NCBI GenBank assembly: GCA_013399895.1
Contig: VXBA01000419.1
Location: 211,705-275,704, forward strand
Length of the DNA stretch: 64,000 nucleotides
Reading direction: 5' to 3'
Source: Serilophus lunatus
Taxonomy: Eukaryota > Chordata > Aves > Passeriformes > Eurylaimidae
A program made the translations under genes and the position numbers. Shown here piece after piece: positions 1 through 13,000 of this stretch (the first letter of the stretch is position 1; each line of letters starts with the position of its first letter). The notes below the pieces were generated by a model. That model was not told where the DNA came from, did no database searches, and worked only from the letters and a program-made list of their open reading frames with translations.

Positions 1-423
1 TGGGATTGTTCAGCCTGGAGAAGAGGAGGCTCAGGGGTGACCTTATCGCTGTCTATAACTATCTGAACGGAGGTTGTAGGCAGGCGGGGGTCGGTCTCTT
101 CTCTCAGGCTCCCAGTGACAGGACGAGAGGACACAGTCTTAGGCTGCGTCAGGGGAGGTTTAGATTGGATATCAGGAGGAACTTTTTCACAGGGAGAGTG
201 ATCTCCCACTGGAATGGACTTCCCAGGGAGGTGGTGGAGTCACCGTCCCTGGATGTGTTTAAGGATAGGTTAGATGATGAACTTAGTGGTATGGTTTAGA
301 TGGTTCAAATGGTTTAGATGGTATAGATGTTAGACTGATGTTGGGTAGGTTGTTAACCTAGGTAAAGGTTGGACTTGGTGATCTCCATGGTCTTTTCCAA
401 CCTTATTAATTCTGTGTGTGTAA
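1..423 (+). mobile_element. CR1 LINE 3' end, cut by window edge
   Basis: This is the 3' terminal part of a CR1 non-LTR retrotransposon: the last about 97 codons of ORF2 (6-299, with FSLEKRRLRGDLIAVYNYL, SDRTRGHSLRL and HWNGLPREVVESPSLDVFKD) followed by a short 3'UTR ending in CCAACCTTATTAATTCTGTG. By hand alignment it differs from the copy at 35416-35864 at about 14 of 423 positions, so both belong to one fairly young subfamily. Its tail has one ATTCTGTGTGTGTA unit. The 5' end is outside the window, so the true length is unknown. Confidence 0.95.
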
Positions 424-1049
424 CAGAAAAGACTGAGAGACAGAAATTGCACACGTACTCTGATAATTCAGGTATTTACAGATACATAGCATTTGGGATC
501 AAATCCTGCATGACAGATAAATGTCCAGTCTTATTAATTTCTGATTATTGGGGAAAAAGAGGAAGGCAACCAGTGCAAAGATGCATGCAAGTGTCCCTTT
601 CTACTTGGAAATGGAAGCTCCTTATGTGGAACAAAATCCACATTTCCAAACCAGCGTTTTTTGTGAAATTGGCTCCCTGTTCTCAGGGTACTCAGTTGCA
701 TAGGGCTATTGGGCTTCGTCGGCAAGTTTGAAGTCTAAATCTTGTCTCAGGTTCACTGTTGGAGTTATAATTGACAACGCTGCTGTGACTCTTGCATGTG
801 CCTCTTGTTGCCACTCAAGTTTATGCTTCTATGATGTAATAAACTTGAATCACTGTATCTAGAGACCACTTTCAAAGCACACTTAACAAATGCAGCCCTT
901 CCATAAACATTGCTTTTAAATTGCAATTGACAAGGTAGAATACCTAATAAATGCATACTTAATTGATGGAACAACTCTAATTTCATTTACTCACAGAATA
1001 TAATTGAGAGCAAATAGTATGTCAGTATGGAAATTCAGTATTTTCTACA

Positions 1050-1376
1050 TCTCTCTGAAAGGAGGTTGTAGTGAGGTAGGGTTGGTCTCTTCTCCCAAGT
1101 AGCAAGACAGGAACAAGAGAAAATGGCCTCAAGACGCAACAGAGGAGGTCTAGATTGGGTATTAGGAAAAATGCCTTCACCAAAATGATTGTCAAGCATT
1201 GGAATAGGACACCCAGGGAAGTGGTGGAGTCACCATGCCTGGAGATATTTAAAAGATATGTTGATGTGGCACTTGGGGGCATCATTTAGTGGTGGAGTTG
1301 GCAGTGCTGGGTTTACAGTTGTAATCAATTATATTTGAGGTCTTTTACAATTTAAACAACTCTATGATTCTAAGTT
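1050..1376 (+). mobile_element. CR1 LINE 3' fragment, older subfamily
   Basis: This is a diverged CR1 3' end. Recognisable landmarks are GGAGGTTGTAGTGAGGTAGG, AAGCATTGGAATAGGACACC, CCAGGGAAGTGGTGGAGTCA, and a 3'UTR ending in CTCTATGATTCTAAG. The ORF2 frame is broken. The tail is of the ATTCTATG octamer type, unlike the neighbour at 1-423, so this is a separate and older insertion. Confidence 0.9.
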
Positions 1377-3774
1377 TTTACTAGCTGACTTGGAAGATAA
1401 TGTTAAGTAATTGGTAAGTAGTTGTTGCAAGTAACATATTGACCGCTTATTTAATGCTTACTTCTGTCTATGTGCTTGAAGAAATATAAAACGCATTTTC
1501 AGTTTAACCTAACTTCAGTTATTCTACTTACACTTTTTAATCTTCAGGTTGAGCACTATGTCTCAGTTTACAGCAAGATATTAACTTCATTTAGCTTCTG
1601 CTGATCTTGATGAATCCCTTCAAAATGACAAGTCTTCTTACAAGACAGAAGGATAGGTTAGTTTTGGCAAGGAAAGCTGCCTTATGTCCTGTACCTATAT
1701 CATATATCTGTTGAGCTATATTAATAAATTTTACAGCTGGTTATCAAGAAGGTTATCTTCCCTTTGCTCTCTGAAACTGTCACAATGCACGTTATAACTA
1801 GTTGCATGAATAGGTCATAAACAATTAATTTTTAAGGTCAATTTTATCCACAAATGCCAACTTCACTCCTAATCTTCAAGTTTTCATCTCAGCTGAAGGC
1901 AATGCCTTTACATCCTTGTTCAGTAATCTGACTGGGAATGTGGGGCAAGAAAATGACTTACTACTGTGGAGCTGGAGAAGTTAATTAACAAAACACATAA
2001 GAAAAATTAGGGAAGAAGTCAGAAATAAAGGGGAGATTCTAGAAATCAGAGAAGTATCAGTCTATGTGAAATAAAAAAAGAGCCAATTTCCAAGTAGAAG
2101 TAAAATTTGAACCACCCCAATGTAATAATTCATATTAACCCAGTAATCTTGTTGGAAAAACTGAAATCCATTTTGATATAATTCAGTTGGATTCTTACGC
2201 ACAAATCTATTATAATTATGTCTATGTTTTGATTAGATTTGAATTTGTTGTTTACTTCACTTTTACTTAGCTTTGGTGAAAGACCAGCTGCTAAAATTGC
2301 AAAATAATATTTGTCAGGTTTGTGAATTGACTGTTAAATAACTGTCTTGTCTAGCAGGTCTGGTATGCTGGAGCACAGTCAGCTTAGACAGCAGAGTTTC
2401 ATGCAGAGGCAAGTTACTTAACAAAATCCATCAAAAGCCGGTTTTTTCTTCTAAAAGCAGCAGTAAAGAAAATGGTCTTGCTCTCTGAAGTCTTCATCTT
2501 TTTTCTGCTGTTAGTGATTTGCAGATAGGTGCAATATTGCAGCGGTTAGACACATATATAGGTCAAGAAGCTGAATTAACTTCTGATCTGGTGTCAGGGA
2601 AAACATTGATTTTGTTACAGTTGTTACAGAGAAAAAGATGGCGATTTTTAAGAGATTGAACGAAAGGAGCAGTTATTCAGCACGCACTTGCAGGGGAGAT
2701 CTTAAAAGACACAAACACTCCATTCTAAACTTGAAGTAATGGTCCGTGTGTTAATGATTGCAAAAGTCATAAATTAAATTGCCTTTTTACCTGTTTGAAT
2801 TTTTTCTATGAAAAATTTTTTGAATAGTGTATTAATACACTTTTCAAAATGACATTGGTGTTGCTTTTCTTTAAGAGTTTATAAATATTCTAAGTGTATT
2901 CATTTACCAAGAAACTTTTTCTTTTGACACTATTATGATTTCTCCCATAAACAGATACAGAAGAAAAACCTGCCAACACATGTTTTAAGCTTGTCATATA
3001 TTATCAGATTGACAGCTGAAAGCTGTTTGGCATCCTTGTTTTGCAAGAAAGAATTTTAAAAAGGAAACAACAACAGCCTAAAAATAGCAAGAGAATAAAT
3101 AATGTAACATCTGCTCTAAAATGAAATAAAACAGTTTATAAGAGAGAGAATGTGGAAGTTTAGAAACAAATCCTATTAATTGACACAAAAATTAACAGCA
3201 ACCTAAAATGATTATTGCCTTAGTTACTGTTTCACTGATTCTCTCTGATAACAATTTAATAAAATTGTTTAATTGCTAGATTGTGATCCTAAAATTATTG
3301 TCTCTCCTTGAGTCTGTGCAGAAAATATTTTGTAGAAGATGCAAATGAATATTATTGAAATCAGAATCTAATTTGCCAGCTGCCACGGTAAAAGTGCTGG
3401 ATTCAATTGAAATACATTTCAAAAGTACTGAAGCTTAATCCAAGTTTCCATATTTCCATCTCTTTTAGAGTAAGATAAAATTATTACCATCAAATGAGTT
3501 GCCCTGGAGATGTACCAGAGTAACTGAGAGCATGGAGAATGAGTTTTTAAATACATATATCTGAAGATGAAAATGATAAACCCGTTTTAGGAAGTGGAAA
3601 AAATATATTGACTAAAATTACATTAATTCCTTCTCATTATCAACTTGTTTCGTTAGGGAATGAAGGAGAAAAAATGATGATGCATATGAGGAAAAGATTT
3701 TGGTTTGGTTTCCCCTTCTCACCTTGCTTCTTACCTTTACATTATGTAGTAAAGTACATTTGGGAAGTAACAGA

Positions 3775-4628
3775 ACCATAGAATCATAGGATCATAGAAT
3801 GTCTTGGATTGGAAGGGACCTTAAAGATCATCTGTTTTTAACTCCCTGTAGTGGAGAGTGACCTCTTTCACCAGACATTCAACTGGACTAGGTTGCTCAG
3901 AGTCCCGTCCAAAAGGTCTTGAACACTTCCAGGGATGGGGCATCCACAACTTCTCTCAGTAACCCATTCCAGTGCCTCACTACCTTCACAGTAAGGAATT
4001 TCTTCCCAGTGTCTAATCTGAACCTATTCTCTTTCGGTTTGAAGCTGTTCCCCCTTGTTCTCTCACTCCCTGCCCTTCTAAATAGTCCCTCCCCACCTTT
4101 CTCCTTCAGTCACTCGAAGACTGCAATTAGGCCACCCTGGAGCCTTTCTTTCCTAGGCTGAACAATCCTATTTCTCTCAGCCTCTCCTTACAGGAGAGGT
4201 GTTCCATCCCTCTGTCATCTTCATGGCCCTCTGCTGGAATTGCTCCAACAGGTAAATGTTCTTCCTGTGCTGGGGACCCTAGAGCTGGATGCAGCACTTA
4301 AGGAGCACTCACCAGAGCAGAGCAGATGAACAGAATCACATCCATTGACCTTCTGGCCACACTGCTTTTGACACAGCCCAGGTTATAATTGGCTTTCTGG
4401 GTTTTTAGCACCCATTGCTGACTCACGGTCCAGCCTCGTATCCACCTGCTCCGCCAAGTCCTTCTTGGCAGGGATGCTCTTGATCTCTTCATGCCCCAGT
4501 CTATTGTTATCAGGCATTTCCTCAACCCAAGTGCAGCTTGAGCTGTCTGGATCCCTTTGGATGGCATCCTATCCTTAAGCAAGTCAACTGCACCACTCAA
4601 TTTAGTGTCATCTGCAAATCTAATTTTT
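3775..4628 (-). mobile_element. CR1 LINE, antisense, about 850 bp
   Basis: On the plus strand it opens with the reverse complement of a CR1 tail (accatagaatcataggatcatagaatg) and continues through the 3'UTR into the ORF2 C-terminal part: TCCAGGGATGGGGCATCCAC, AACCTATTCTCTTTCGG, and an upstream section with a GCTCCGCCAAGTCCTTCTTG landmark. It runs to about 4628 (the TTTAGTGTCATCTGCAAATC landmark), so it reaches further 5' than most copies here. The coding frame is interrupted by many changes. It is a 5'-truncated fossil. Confidence 0.9.
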
Positions 4629-5979
4629 TTTTTTCAATATAATGTTTTCTTTTGTGCTCATAACTCCAAAGAAACATTGTGGAAAGCCAAACAGGTTGTA
4701 GTTGAACAAGATTTCATTAGGATCCATCTAGATGAAGATTTTCAGACAGATTTAGCATCTATTAAATAATAAAAAAAAAATTTGGGGTAGGCGACGGTAT
4801 AGAGTTTAGTCCTGAGTTGTTAATATCATACATAGAAGAATAACCTTTTTTAATTATATTGTGACAGACAAAATAAGATTATATATCTAGAGAAAACTTT
4901 TCCATAAGTTTGAAATTAAAACAAATTAAAAGAAAAAAGCAAGGGGGAAAAATAATAAGGGGAAATAAAGGGACACTTCAGCACCAATGCTCTCACAGCT
5001 GCTGCAGGAATCCTTCAAAAATTTGTAAACAAAAATTTGTAACCATAATTTACATTATCAGTCAATAGCAAGCTTGAGAGTTTCTATCCTAGTTATTACT
5101 TTTTAGCTTTTGTGGATAAGATGTCTTTGAACCATTAACAATTGTATTTAAACTTGAGCAAATTAACATCCCAAAGGATCAATCAGCTTACAACATTTTA
5201 ACTAAAAAATCCACAACACCCAAAAAAGCCCAGTGACTGAAATGGTTTATACGTACAACTTGAATAAGTGTCTTCTTGTAGACAAATACTCTGAGGAGAT
5301 TCACATCTAATTTTGGCTCTCTTGGCCAGCAAAACTTACAAAACATATTCACTGGACACTTCCACAGTGCAAAAGCACAGTACAGTGGTGAACTAAAACA
5401 AGCACTTTCAGATAAGAAAAACTTGAGAGTATTTTAAGAATTTCATCAGAAATTATGAATACATACTCTGCGTCAGAATGCTGTTTTTACCGATTCCTGA
5501 CTGTTGTAAATCTATATCAAGAAAACTAAGTTGTTTAAAGATTTTCACTATTTTCATTATGCCATACCATATCATTGCATCATCCTAAAATTCTGAGAGG
5601 AGTATTAAAACTAATATAACAATGCAAATCCTTCTTTTTGCCTCTGATTCCAAGAAAACAAATTTTATGCTGTATTACTCTCTGTCAGTTCCTCTTCCCC
5701 AGAAAATGAACTTAGGATCTTATTGGATGAGTTAAAAAATATTAAGTTTGTGCAACTGGCCTACAGAAGAAACAATCAGAAACTATATAAAATATTTCAA
5801 GCCATTTGTTTTGGTCTCATGCCTGAGAATTTCTGTGTGGCTTACCCATGGCTCTTCGGTGGAAGATGTCCAGCTCCTGTACCTCTAGCAAACTAATAAG
5901 CATGTACACCTTGGTAGACCAGGAAAACGTTCTCTGCTATTTGTGTAAGGACTGAAAGCAAACTAAAATAGACTGAGGT

Positions 5980-6665
5980 CTGAAGAAGAAAGGGAGGGAC
6001 TGGGGGAATTGTGACGGGTGTATGCAGTGAACTTCTCCACAGATACCCCCTTGTTGCCAGGGAGAAGCTTGTGTGCTCTTATGAATTTGCAAACTATGCT
6101 GGCATCGGCATATGCCTCTGGTAGGGTCTCCCATGCCAGACAGGTCTCAACTGAAAGGTCAGACTAAGTGTGTCCACGGGTAGGATGGGCTCGCTAGCCT
6201 CCTGGCAACCATCCTAGGAGAAGGACAACTCTAACACAAAAGCCAGGCAGATGGAGCTCATTTAGCCCTGTAAGGCCATCCATCTCAGAGAAGGATACTC
6301 TAACTACATCTACATCCTGAACTCTTTGCTGTCACCATCCAAGCTTGCTAGGCCCTGGCAGATGAATCTTAGGAGTAAAGGGTGGGGCCAGTTCCGTGCA
6401 TGCTGAGCCTCATCTAAAAAATCCATTGGTCAGGCTAGAAGGGTACACCATCAGTCTCGAGGAGAAAAGACAACGCAGAAAGAACCGTGCCTCACCAATA
6501 CCACTGTGCCTTTTGCAACAGGACTTGCCTATCTCACATCGACCTTTTTAGCCACCAGCGTGCTTGAAGCAAGTGTGGGTAGAGCCTTCCCATATCTTCA
6601 TTCGTGAAGCCTAGCCATGATGACGCAGGGAACACTGCAGTAGAGAAGGAAGAGGATTTAAGTAT
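5980..6665 (+). mobile_element. decayed LINE-like element, ORF C-terminal motif
   Basis: This block is GC-richer than its surroundings and I think it is a decayed retrotransposon. At 6493-6567 the plus strand reads HQYHCAFCNRTCLSHIDLFS then HQRA and a stop. Just upstream, in a different frame, it reads LVRLEGYTISLEEKRQRRKN. Several non-CR1 LINE proteins end in a similar pattern: an EKR-x-RRK-type basic stretch, then C-x2-C-x3-C plus SHIxLxSHQR. The frame shift between the two parts and stops upstream show it is broken. The element family and its edges are uncertain; the limits given are where composition and translated similarity fade. It does not resemble the CR1 copies in the window. Confidence 0.4.
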
Positions 6666-6757
6666 CATGACATAAGGAAAGGAGTTATGAAGATACACTT
6701 TTCAAAGTGGACTGCAGTTAAGAAATCAGTGGCTAGAAGCTGCACGCCCATATACCT

Positions 6758-6803
6758 GATGATCCTGGAGGTCTTTTCCAACCTAAACAATTATATGCTA
6801 TAA
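6758..6803 (+). mobile_element. CR1 3'UTR remnant (about 46 bp)
   Basis: GATGATCCTGGAGGTCTTTT followed by CCAACCTAAACAATTATATG is the extreme 3' end of a CR1 element, with the octamer tail decayed. It is plus strand. Such very short 3' remnants are common because CR1 reverse transcription starts at the 3' end. Confidence 0.75.
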
Positions 6804-9470
6804 TATAAGCAATACTATTATTCTAGGTCCCATTAAAAAAACCCAAATTTTTGTTCTTTCACAGCTAAGCTGTGAGCTTCTATACTAGACTTGTTATAAC
6901 TCCTTTGTGAAAGGTCAGCTTAGAATTTTTTCCCCTTGCAAATATTCTTAAATGTTGAAATTGACTATAGAAAATGCAAATCCAAAGCAGCAAACATGCA
7001 TCCACCTCATCTTCCTTTCAAAAACAAATCTGGCCTGGACGTAGTTTGCGTAAGTACATCACTAATGGTGCCAGTGAGGCATCAGTTAATCTGTGTTCTG
7101 AGAGATGGGGTGCTGAACACAGTGGAACATCAATGGGGCACACAGGTCTCACAGCTGACAAACAGGCTTCTTGTGAATTATTATATTCTTAAAAAGTTTT
7201 ATAGATTGCATACTTCTCTTGTTATGAATATGTTCTCAGTTTGCTTGCCATTTTGCAGAGAAAAAAATCCTTTAGGAAAAGAAATGCCTCATTTACAAAA
7301 AAAAAGGTTGTCATGATCAGTACAAGACTTGCTATATGCCCAGGTAACAACATAAGTGTTTGGCTAGATATGGATTTTAATTTTTCTCTAAGATTTTTGT
7401 TTTAGAAACAAATCATACTGGGTTTGGAATTTAAATATAAAAAATGGGTCATTTGTCTCTTGTAATTTGGTTTGAGTTACAGAAAGTGAAGTAAAACTGA
7501 CCCATTAATTTCACCAGCTGAATAGGACTGGCTCAGTTAGCATCATCTCCCACTTATTCAGCATAACTAAGACCAGTACCTGAAAATGTCTGGCATGTCA
7601 GTAAGAAATGAAGCAACAACTAATAAGGAGAAGTTAAATATTCAAATAATTGCATACAAATATATTGAAAAATGTGAACATCCCTGTTTTTTGATTGAAA
7701 ACGTTAATATGGTACAGGAACATACTTGTAAAGGGAATCTTTAAGGTTGCTTCTCTTTACAAAGGAAGATATTAAATAAATTGTATAGTTTCCTTCACTT
7801 CTTGTTAAAGCTAAAATTCATACAAATGACTGCTAGGTTTTGCAGTTTTCTACTGTGGGCATATATCTGATAGCAGAATCTGTTTTAAGTGTATCTCTAG
7901 AAGACTGGGATAAGATCAAGGGACTCAAACTCTGAACAAGGCTATTCATTCTCTAGGAATGCCAAAAAGGAAGGGAAAATGTTAAGGAAGGGGATTAGTT
8001 GTTAAATGCTGCAAAAGCAGAGGTTCATGTGACCTTTGTGTTATAACCCTTAGTAGTGTAGATTGAAGTTCAAGAATGTGTGAATTTCAGATCCTTGCTC
8101 AATTCAAGTATGAGGCAAATGCTATTTCTGTTCCACTCTCGTTAGTCCCTCTTTCCTAAATCTAGTCATAGACAGATACCATGAAAATCAAGATAAAGCC
8201 CCTTTCCTAGGAATTCAGATTGCCCACAATTCTGAGAACTGCAATGGCAGTGGAGGCCAGAAGAAGTGGTAAATAGATGAGAAAAAATCTGTCAGTTGTT
8301 CAAAGTAGAGAATCTGTATGGCTTCTACATCTGAAACAAATTGCTCACAGTGCCACTGAAGAAGAAAGTTTAGTATCTATAGTACAGATTTGGGTCCTTT
8401 AAATGCCATTCACACATTAGAAAATTACTCATTCATTTAAAGTATAGGGAGGAGAAAGCCAAACTGAAAATCCTTTATTGATACATCACCAGTGTATTAC
8501 TTTCCAGAGGTCCAAGCATATTTACTTTTCTTGCATGCTACAAAAATGTCAGTTAATCCATTATTGAGGATATATCCTGAGAAGAACAAAAGCTTTGGGA
8601 AATTATTTTCTTTATTTCTTTTCTTAATTGATTTTTTCCCCCGTGTGCTGTTTTACACATTCATTACTATGCTGTAATAAATGGTAAGAAGAAATAGCTT
8701 ATCCTTATTACTTTTGGTTTCTTTTTTTATAAAGCCGCCATAAAACACATTGGAATTTCATTTATTTGAAACTTTGATACACAAGTTTAAATTGTTGCAT
8801 TCCATGCATGTTTTATTATTTGAATAATTTTTTAAAGACATGATCTTAAGAAGCAGAGATTATGTTTTTTTTAAAAAAAATTTAAATTTTAATTAAAACC
8901 TTGTTAGTAAACTTCCAGAGAAATACCTAATACATTTCTTGCTTCTGAAGAACACTTTGAAATATAGTCGATTATTTTTTGGCCTAGAAAGATGGGGAAT
9001 CACTGCTCTAAGACAAGCCCAAAACTTAGCCCTATGACAGTGTTCCAATTACTTTCAGAGGATTCTAATCAATAAAGTATTTTTATATAGTGAAAAATAA
9101 ACTTCAAGGTACTATTTTAAAATATTACCTCCTATCATGGCACTGATACTAAAAATCTAAATAGCACTGTTTATGCAATTTTTCTTTTGGAATATCTTTA
9201 ACGAAGTAGAGTGAGGAAGCAAAGCCAAGAGGTTAACAATTTGACCTGTGCGGACATCTGTATCCCACAGTGTCCCCTAGAAATGGCAAGTTAATTATGT
9301 CAGTAACAACTGTCCTGAATTCTCCTACTTTATTTTTTTCTTTTTTGTTTTTTTCCCCCTTTCCTATTTTTTTCCTCTCTCTTCCACTCTTTACTGTCTC
9401 TCAATTTAAATTTTAGTTCATGATTTAAGCAGCTTTTTCTTTTTTTTTTTAAGCAAAATAACACTAGCAG

Positions 9471-10098
9471 AGAATCACAGAATCACTAGGTTGGAAGAGA
9501 CCTCCAAGATCATCTAGTCCAACCCTCACCCTAGAACCTCAACTAGACTAGACTATGTCATCAAGTGCCACGTCCAGCCGTTTTTTAAACACATCCAGGG
9601 ATGGTGACTCCACCACCTCCCTGGGCAGTCCATTCCACAACTTTATTACTCTTTCTGTGAAAAACTTCTTCCTAATATCTAACCTATACCTCCCTTGACG
9701 CAGCTTGAGACTGTGTCCTCTCGTTCTGTCAGTTGCTGCCCGGTGAAAGAGACCAACCCCCGCCTGACTACAACCTCCTTTCAGGAAGTTGTAGAGAGCG
9801 GTAAGGTCACCTCTGAGCCTCCTTTTCTCCAGGCTAAACAGTTCCAACTCCCTCAATCGTTCCTCATAGGGCTTATGTTCCATGCCCCCCACCAGCCTCG
9901 TTGCTCTCCTCTGGACACGCTCAATAATCTCCACGTCCTTCCTAAACTGAGGGGCCCAGAACTGGACACAGCACTCCAGGTGCGGTCTCACCAGCGCCGA
10001 GTACAGAGGCAGAATAACCTCCCTGCTCCTGCTGGCCACACCGTTCCTAATGCAGGCCAGGATGCCGTTGGCCTTCTTGGCCACCAGGGCACACTGCT
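9471..10098 (-). mobile_element. CR1 LINE, antisense, 178-codon ORF2 tail intact
   Basis: On the plus strand it starts AGAATCACAGAATCACTAGG, the reverse complement of the CR1 octamer tail, and ends at about 10098. The minus strand keeps one open frame (10084 down to 9548, 178 codons) that reads AKKANGILACIRNGVASRSR, LVRPHLECCVQFWAPQFRKD, VIKLWNGLPREVVESPSLDV and ends at the natural CR1 stop. This is the C-terminal region after the reverse transcriptase core. The intact frame suggests a fairly young insertion. Its 3'UTR and tail differ from the copies at 1-423 and 35100, so it is from another subfamily. Confidence 0.95.
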
Positions 10099-13000
10099 AG
10101 ATAGAAAGTTCATTGGGAAAAGGAAAACTTGTAAGCTGGGAGAAGCAGTGACAGGATTCATAGAAGAGCTCTGAGCACTTCTCCAGTGCCCTTCTCCAGT
10201 GGTTGCTACCTTTAAACGATGGCATTAGTGCTAATTGTGATATATGAATTAGATAGTAGTGATATATATTTATTACTTGCTAAATTTGTGAATACACCTT
10301 TTAGAGGTTAACATTTATACATTATTATTATTTATTTTCCTGTGTGTGCACAGTGTTTTGGTTCTCTCTAATATAATACACTGAAATCTTATGAAGTGAG
10401 ATACAAAGACAAGGGGAATGAAGGGGTTGTTCTTAGACCAGTGATAGGTGCTCCCTGTGAGAGCCCATCACTATCCAGCCTTGGAGGTGCAAGGCTTTGA
10501 GAAGTCAGATATAAAAACACGAGTCTGCAAAGAATAAAGGAAAAATATTTCTACTGAGGCTCAGAAAATACTTCCTCAACAATGCAGGTAAAGTTTGCAA
10601 GGCTTTAAATAACAGTCCCATAATATTACCAAGGCTACAACTATGGTACCACACATGATTTATTACTATTTCCAATGTATATTCATTGTATTGTATTTTC
10701 TTTGCTTTTGTATGAGATTATTTAACTAAACAGACCAGACTTCACACATCTTTTGTTATTTTTGACCAGGAATTGTGTATCTTGTGAAATTTTGCCCAGA
10801 GTTTTTGTCATTGTTCTTGCAACATAAGAAAGTTTATTTATGCTGTTTTGCCCAATATGTGTAATGACCCTATTTATTCATATGTAGATATATGGAGCAG
10901 TAAGAAATTGAGTGATTTTCCTACATCACAATATAATTCACAAGTTCAGACTCCTACCTCATGGACTTTATTTGGTTAGAATAAAAAGAAAACCAGAAAA
11001 ACAGTAATAGAAAATATACCTTTGTCCTCTTTCCTTAGAATAATTTCAAGTTAAGGAGTTAGTTGTACAGTATCTCACCTACAGATGCTCTTTGGCCTTT
11101 GTTTGCAGGAAGGAAATACATGGACAAGATCAGGTGAATTTACTCAACATTTATACGTATACATGTGTACATGTAGTATGGAAGTAGTAGTAGTATTGAA
11201 TTCTATCTTGACTTGATACTGATGTTACCTAATTCTTGTGGTTTAAAACAATGTTCCTACTAGATTTGACATGAAATATTTGGGTTGCCACACACTCCCC
11301 ATGTGATAACTATAGGTCCTTATTCTAAGTAACCCCTTGGAAGAAGTAATTTCCCACTATTCCTGTGGAGCTGAGTCTCCAGAACCCTGTAGCAAGGCCT
11401 AGTAGGCTAAAGGAAAATTTTACACTGCTTCATTACTATGGTCACCTGAACTGCAAAGGACATTTCTGCTGGTGTATATGATGCTGCTGGGTAAATATGC
11501 CAACTGATTTTTAGTCTCTCTGAATTATTTTTTTACTTTCAAAGCAGTACCTAAAACAGCAATGAATTTCCAAATTCATAACATCAGATAAATGTAGCAG
11601 TATAATCATGTTGTAATTTATAACTTTCATCTACATTTGTTTTTTTCAGTAAGTGTAGTTTATAGAGCCTTGTGCGGTTTGTGCTAAATAACTTTTTTTA
11701 TTTCTGTATTTTCAGTATTTTTCTCTGTTTGCTCAATGCCACTTTTATCTGATGAGATAAAGGCTTTCTACAAATTATTTCTAAACTCTAAGAATGAATA
11801 AAATTATTCTCTCTTACATGAAAACTTTGCAAGCAGATACTAGCACCTGTTGCCATTTGCCAAGATATTTTTCATCATTTTCTTCAGACTAGGCTTTGTA
11901 GAACAAAGAAAGACTTCAAACTATATTCCACAACACCACTCGCTTTAGATAACATCATCTTTCTACTTCCTTTCTGTGGAACAAAACTAGTATTACCATT
12001 GTCTTGCAAGTATAGTGCCAACATCTGTTTTTTTACCTTAAAATATTTTGGACCAATTAGAAAAATTTAGTCAAAACCCCAAATGTAATTTATATTATTT
12101 GGCCAATGAAATTGTCAGAAAAGCTTCCTGGTTCCCTAATCACACTGATTTCCTGAAATACACTTAATATAGAACATTTTCCTGAGATTTTTGAGATTTG
12201 GTTGTTGCATTAATTACTGAGCACTGGCATATTGTTCTCATGTGACACACTTTCTGAAGTAAGGTTTGGGGTTTTCTATTTTGGCAGCACCTTAAGATGA
12301 GGAGTTGAGAAGGGGTATTGGTTTTATTTCACAGAAGAATTAAAGTAACATTTGCTTTAGAAATTCCAAAGGTTGTTCTGTGATAATTAGCCCCTTTATC
12401 TCCTGTAAAAAAATAAAATATAGAAATAGAACATAGCGAGCAGACACAAAAAAGTCTAGTTTTGTCTAAGTATCTTCAGTCTCAGCATAATTTTGTATTT
12501 CTTCTCTTATCTGCTCCCTTAATGCTCTTTAAGATTCAGTTTGGCAAATTTCTTTATTATAGTAATGTTTCCCTGTGCCTGATTTCTTTCATTGAGACAA
12601 TACTTAGTCCAAATTATCTTTTTTCTTCTGGCAATTTCACTGTGTATTTATATATTTATATATGTACTCCTTTACTGCCAAGAAGTTCCAGATGCTTTGA
12701 ATCTTCCAGATCATATTTACTTTTTCAGTCAAGCTCTGGATGTTTCTCCAGAAGACCATCTTACGGAAATGTTCATCCCAAGTCTTTCTAATTCCCCAAA
12801 CAGCTTCTTTCTTGATTATTTGTATATCTTACAGACATCAGTAGGTCTGAGCTCATGTGCTCGTGCTGTAAGCTATGCCAATCATTCAGGAGGTCCATAG
12901 CAGCATCATTACAAGAAACAATGGCCTATGTCTACTTTACACATCTACTTTTTCATTAAGGCTATTCTGCTTGTTTAGTTTTCAACAACATTAATCCTTT

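Noticed and set aside
369..731. 120-codon plus-strand open frame starting inside the CR1 3'UTR
   Set aside because: It begins in CR1 3'UTR sequence in the wrong frame and runs into unique intronic DNA with no recognisable protein pattern; a competing open frame exists on the other strand.
6936..7316. 126-codon open frame and an overlapping 72-codon frame
   Set aside because: There is no family motif, the composition is intron-like with A runs, and no splice or promoter context supports a gene.
12462..12900. Two overlapping open frames of 109 and 102 codons
   Set aside because: Low-complexity hydrophobic translation from AT-rich intron, no domain, overlapping in different frames.
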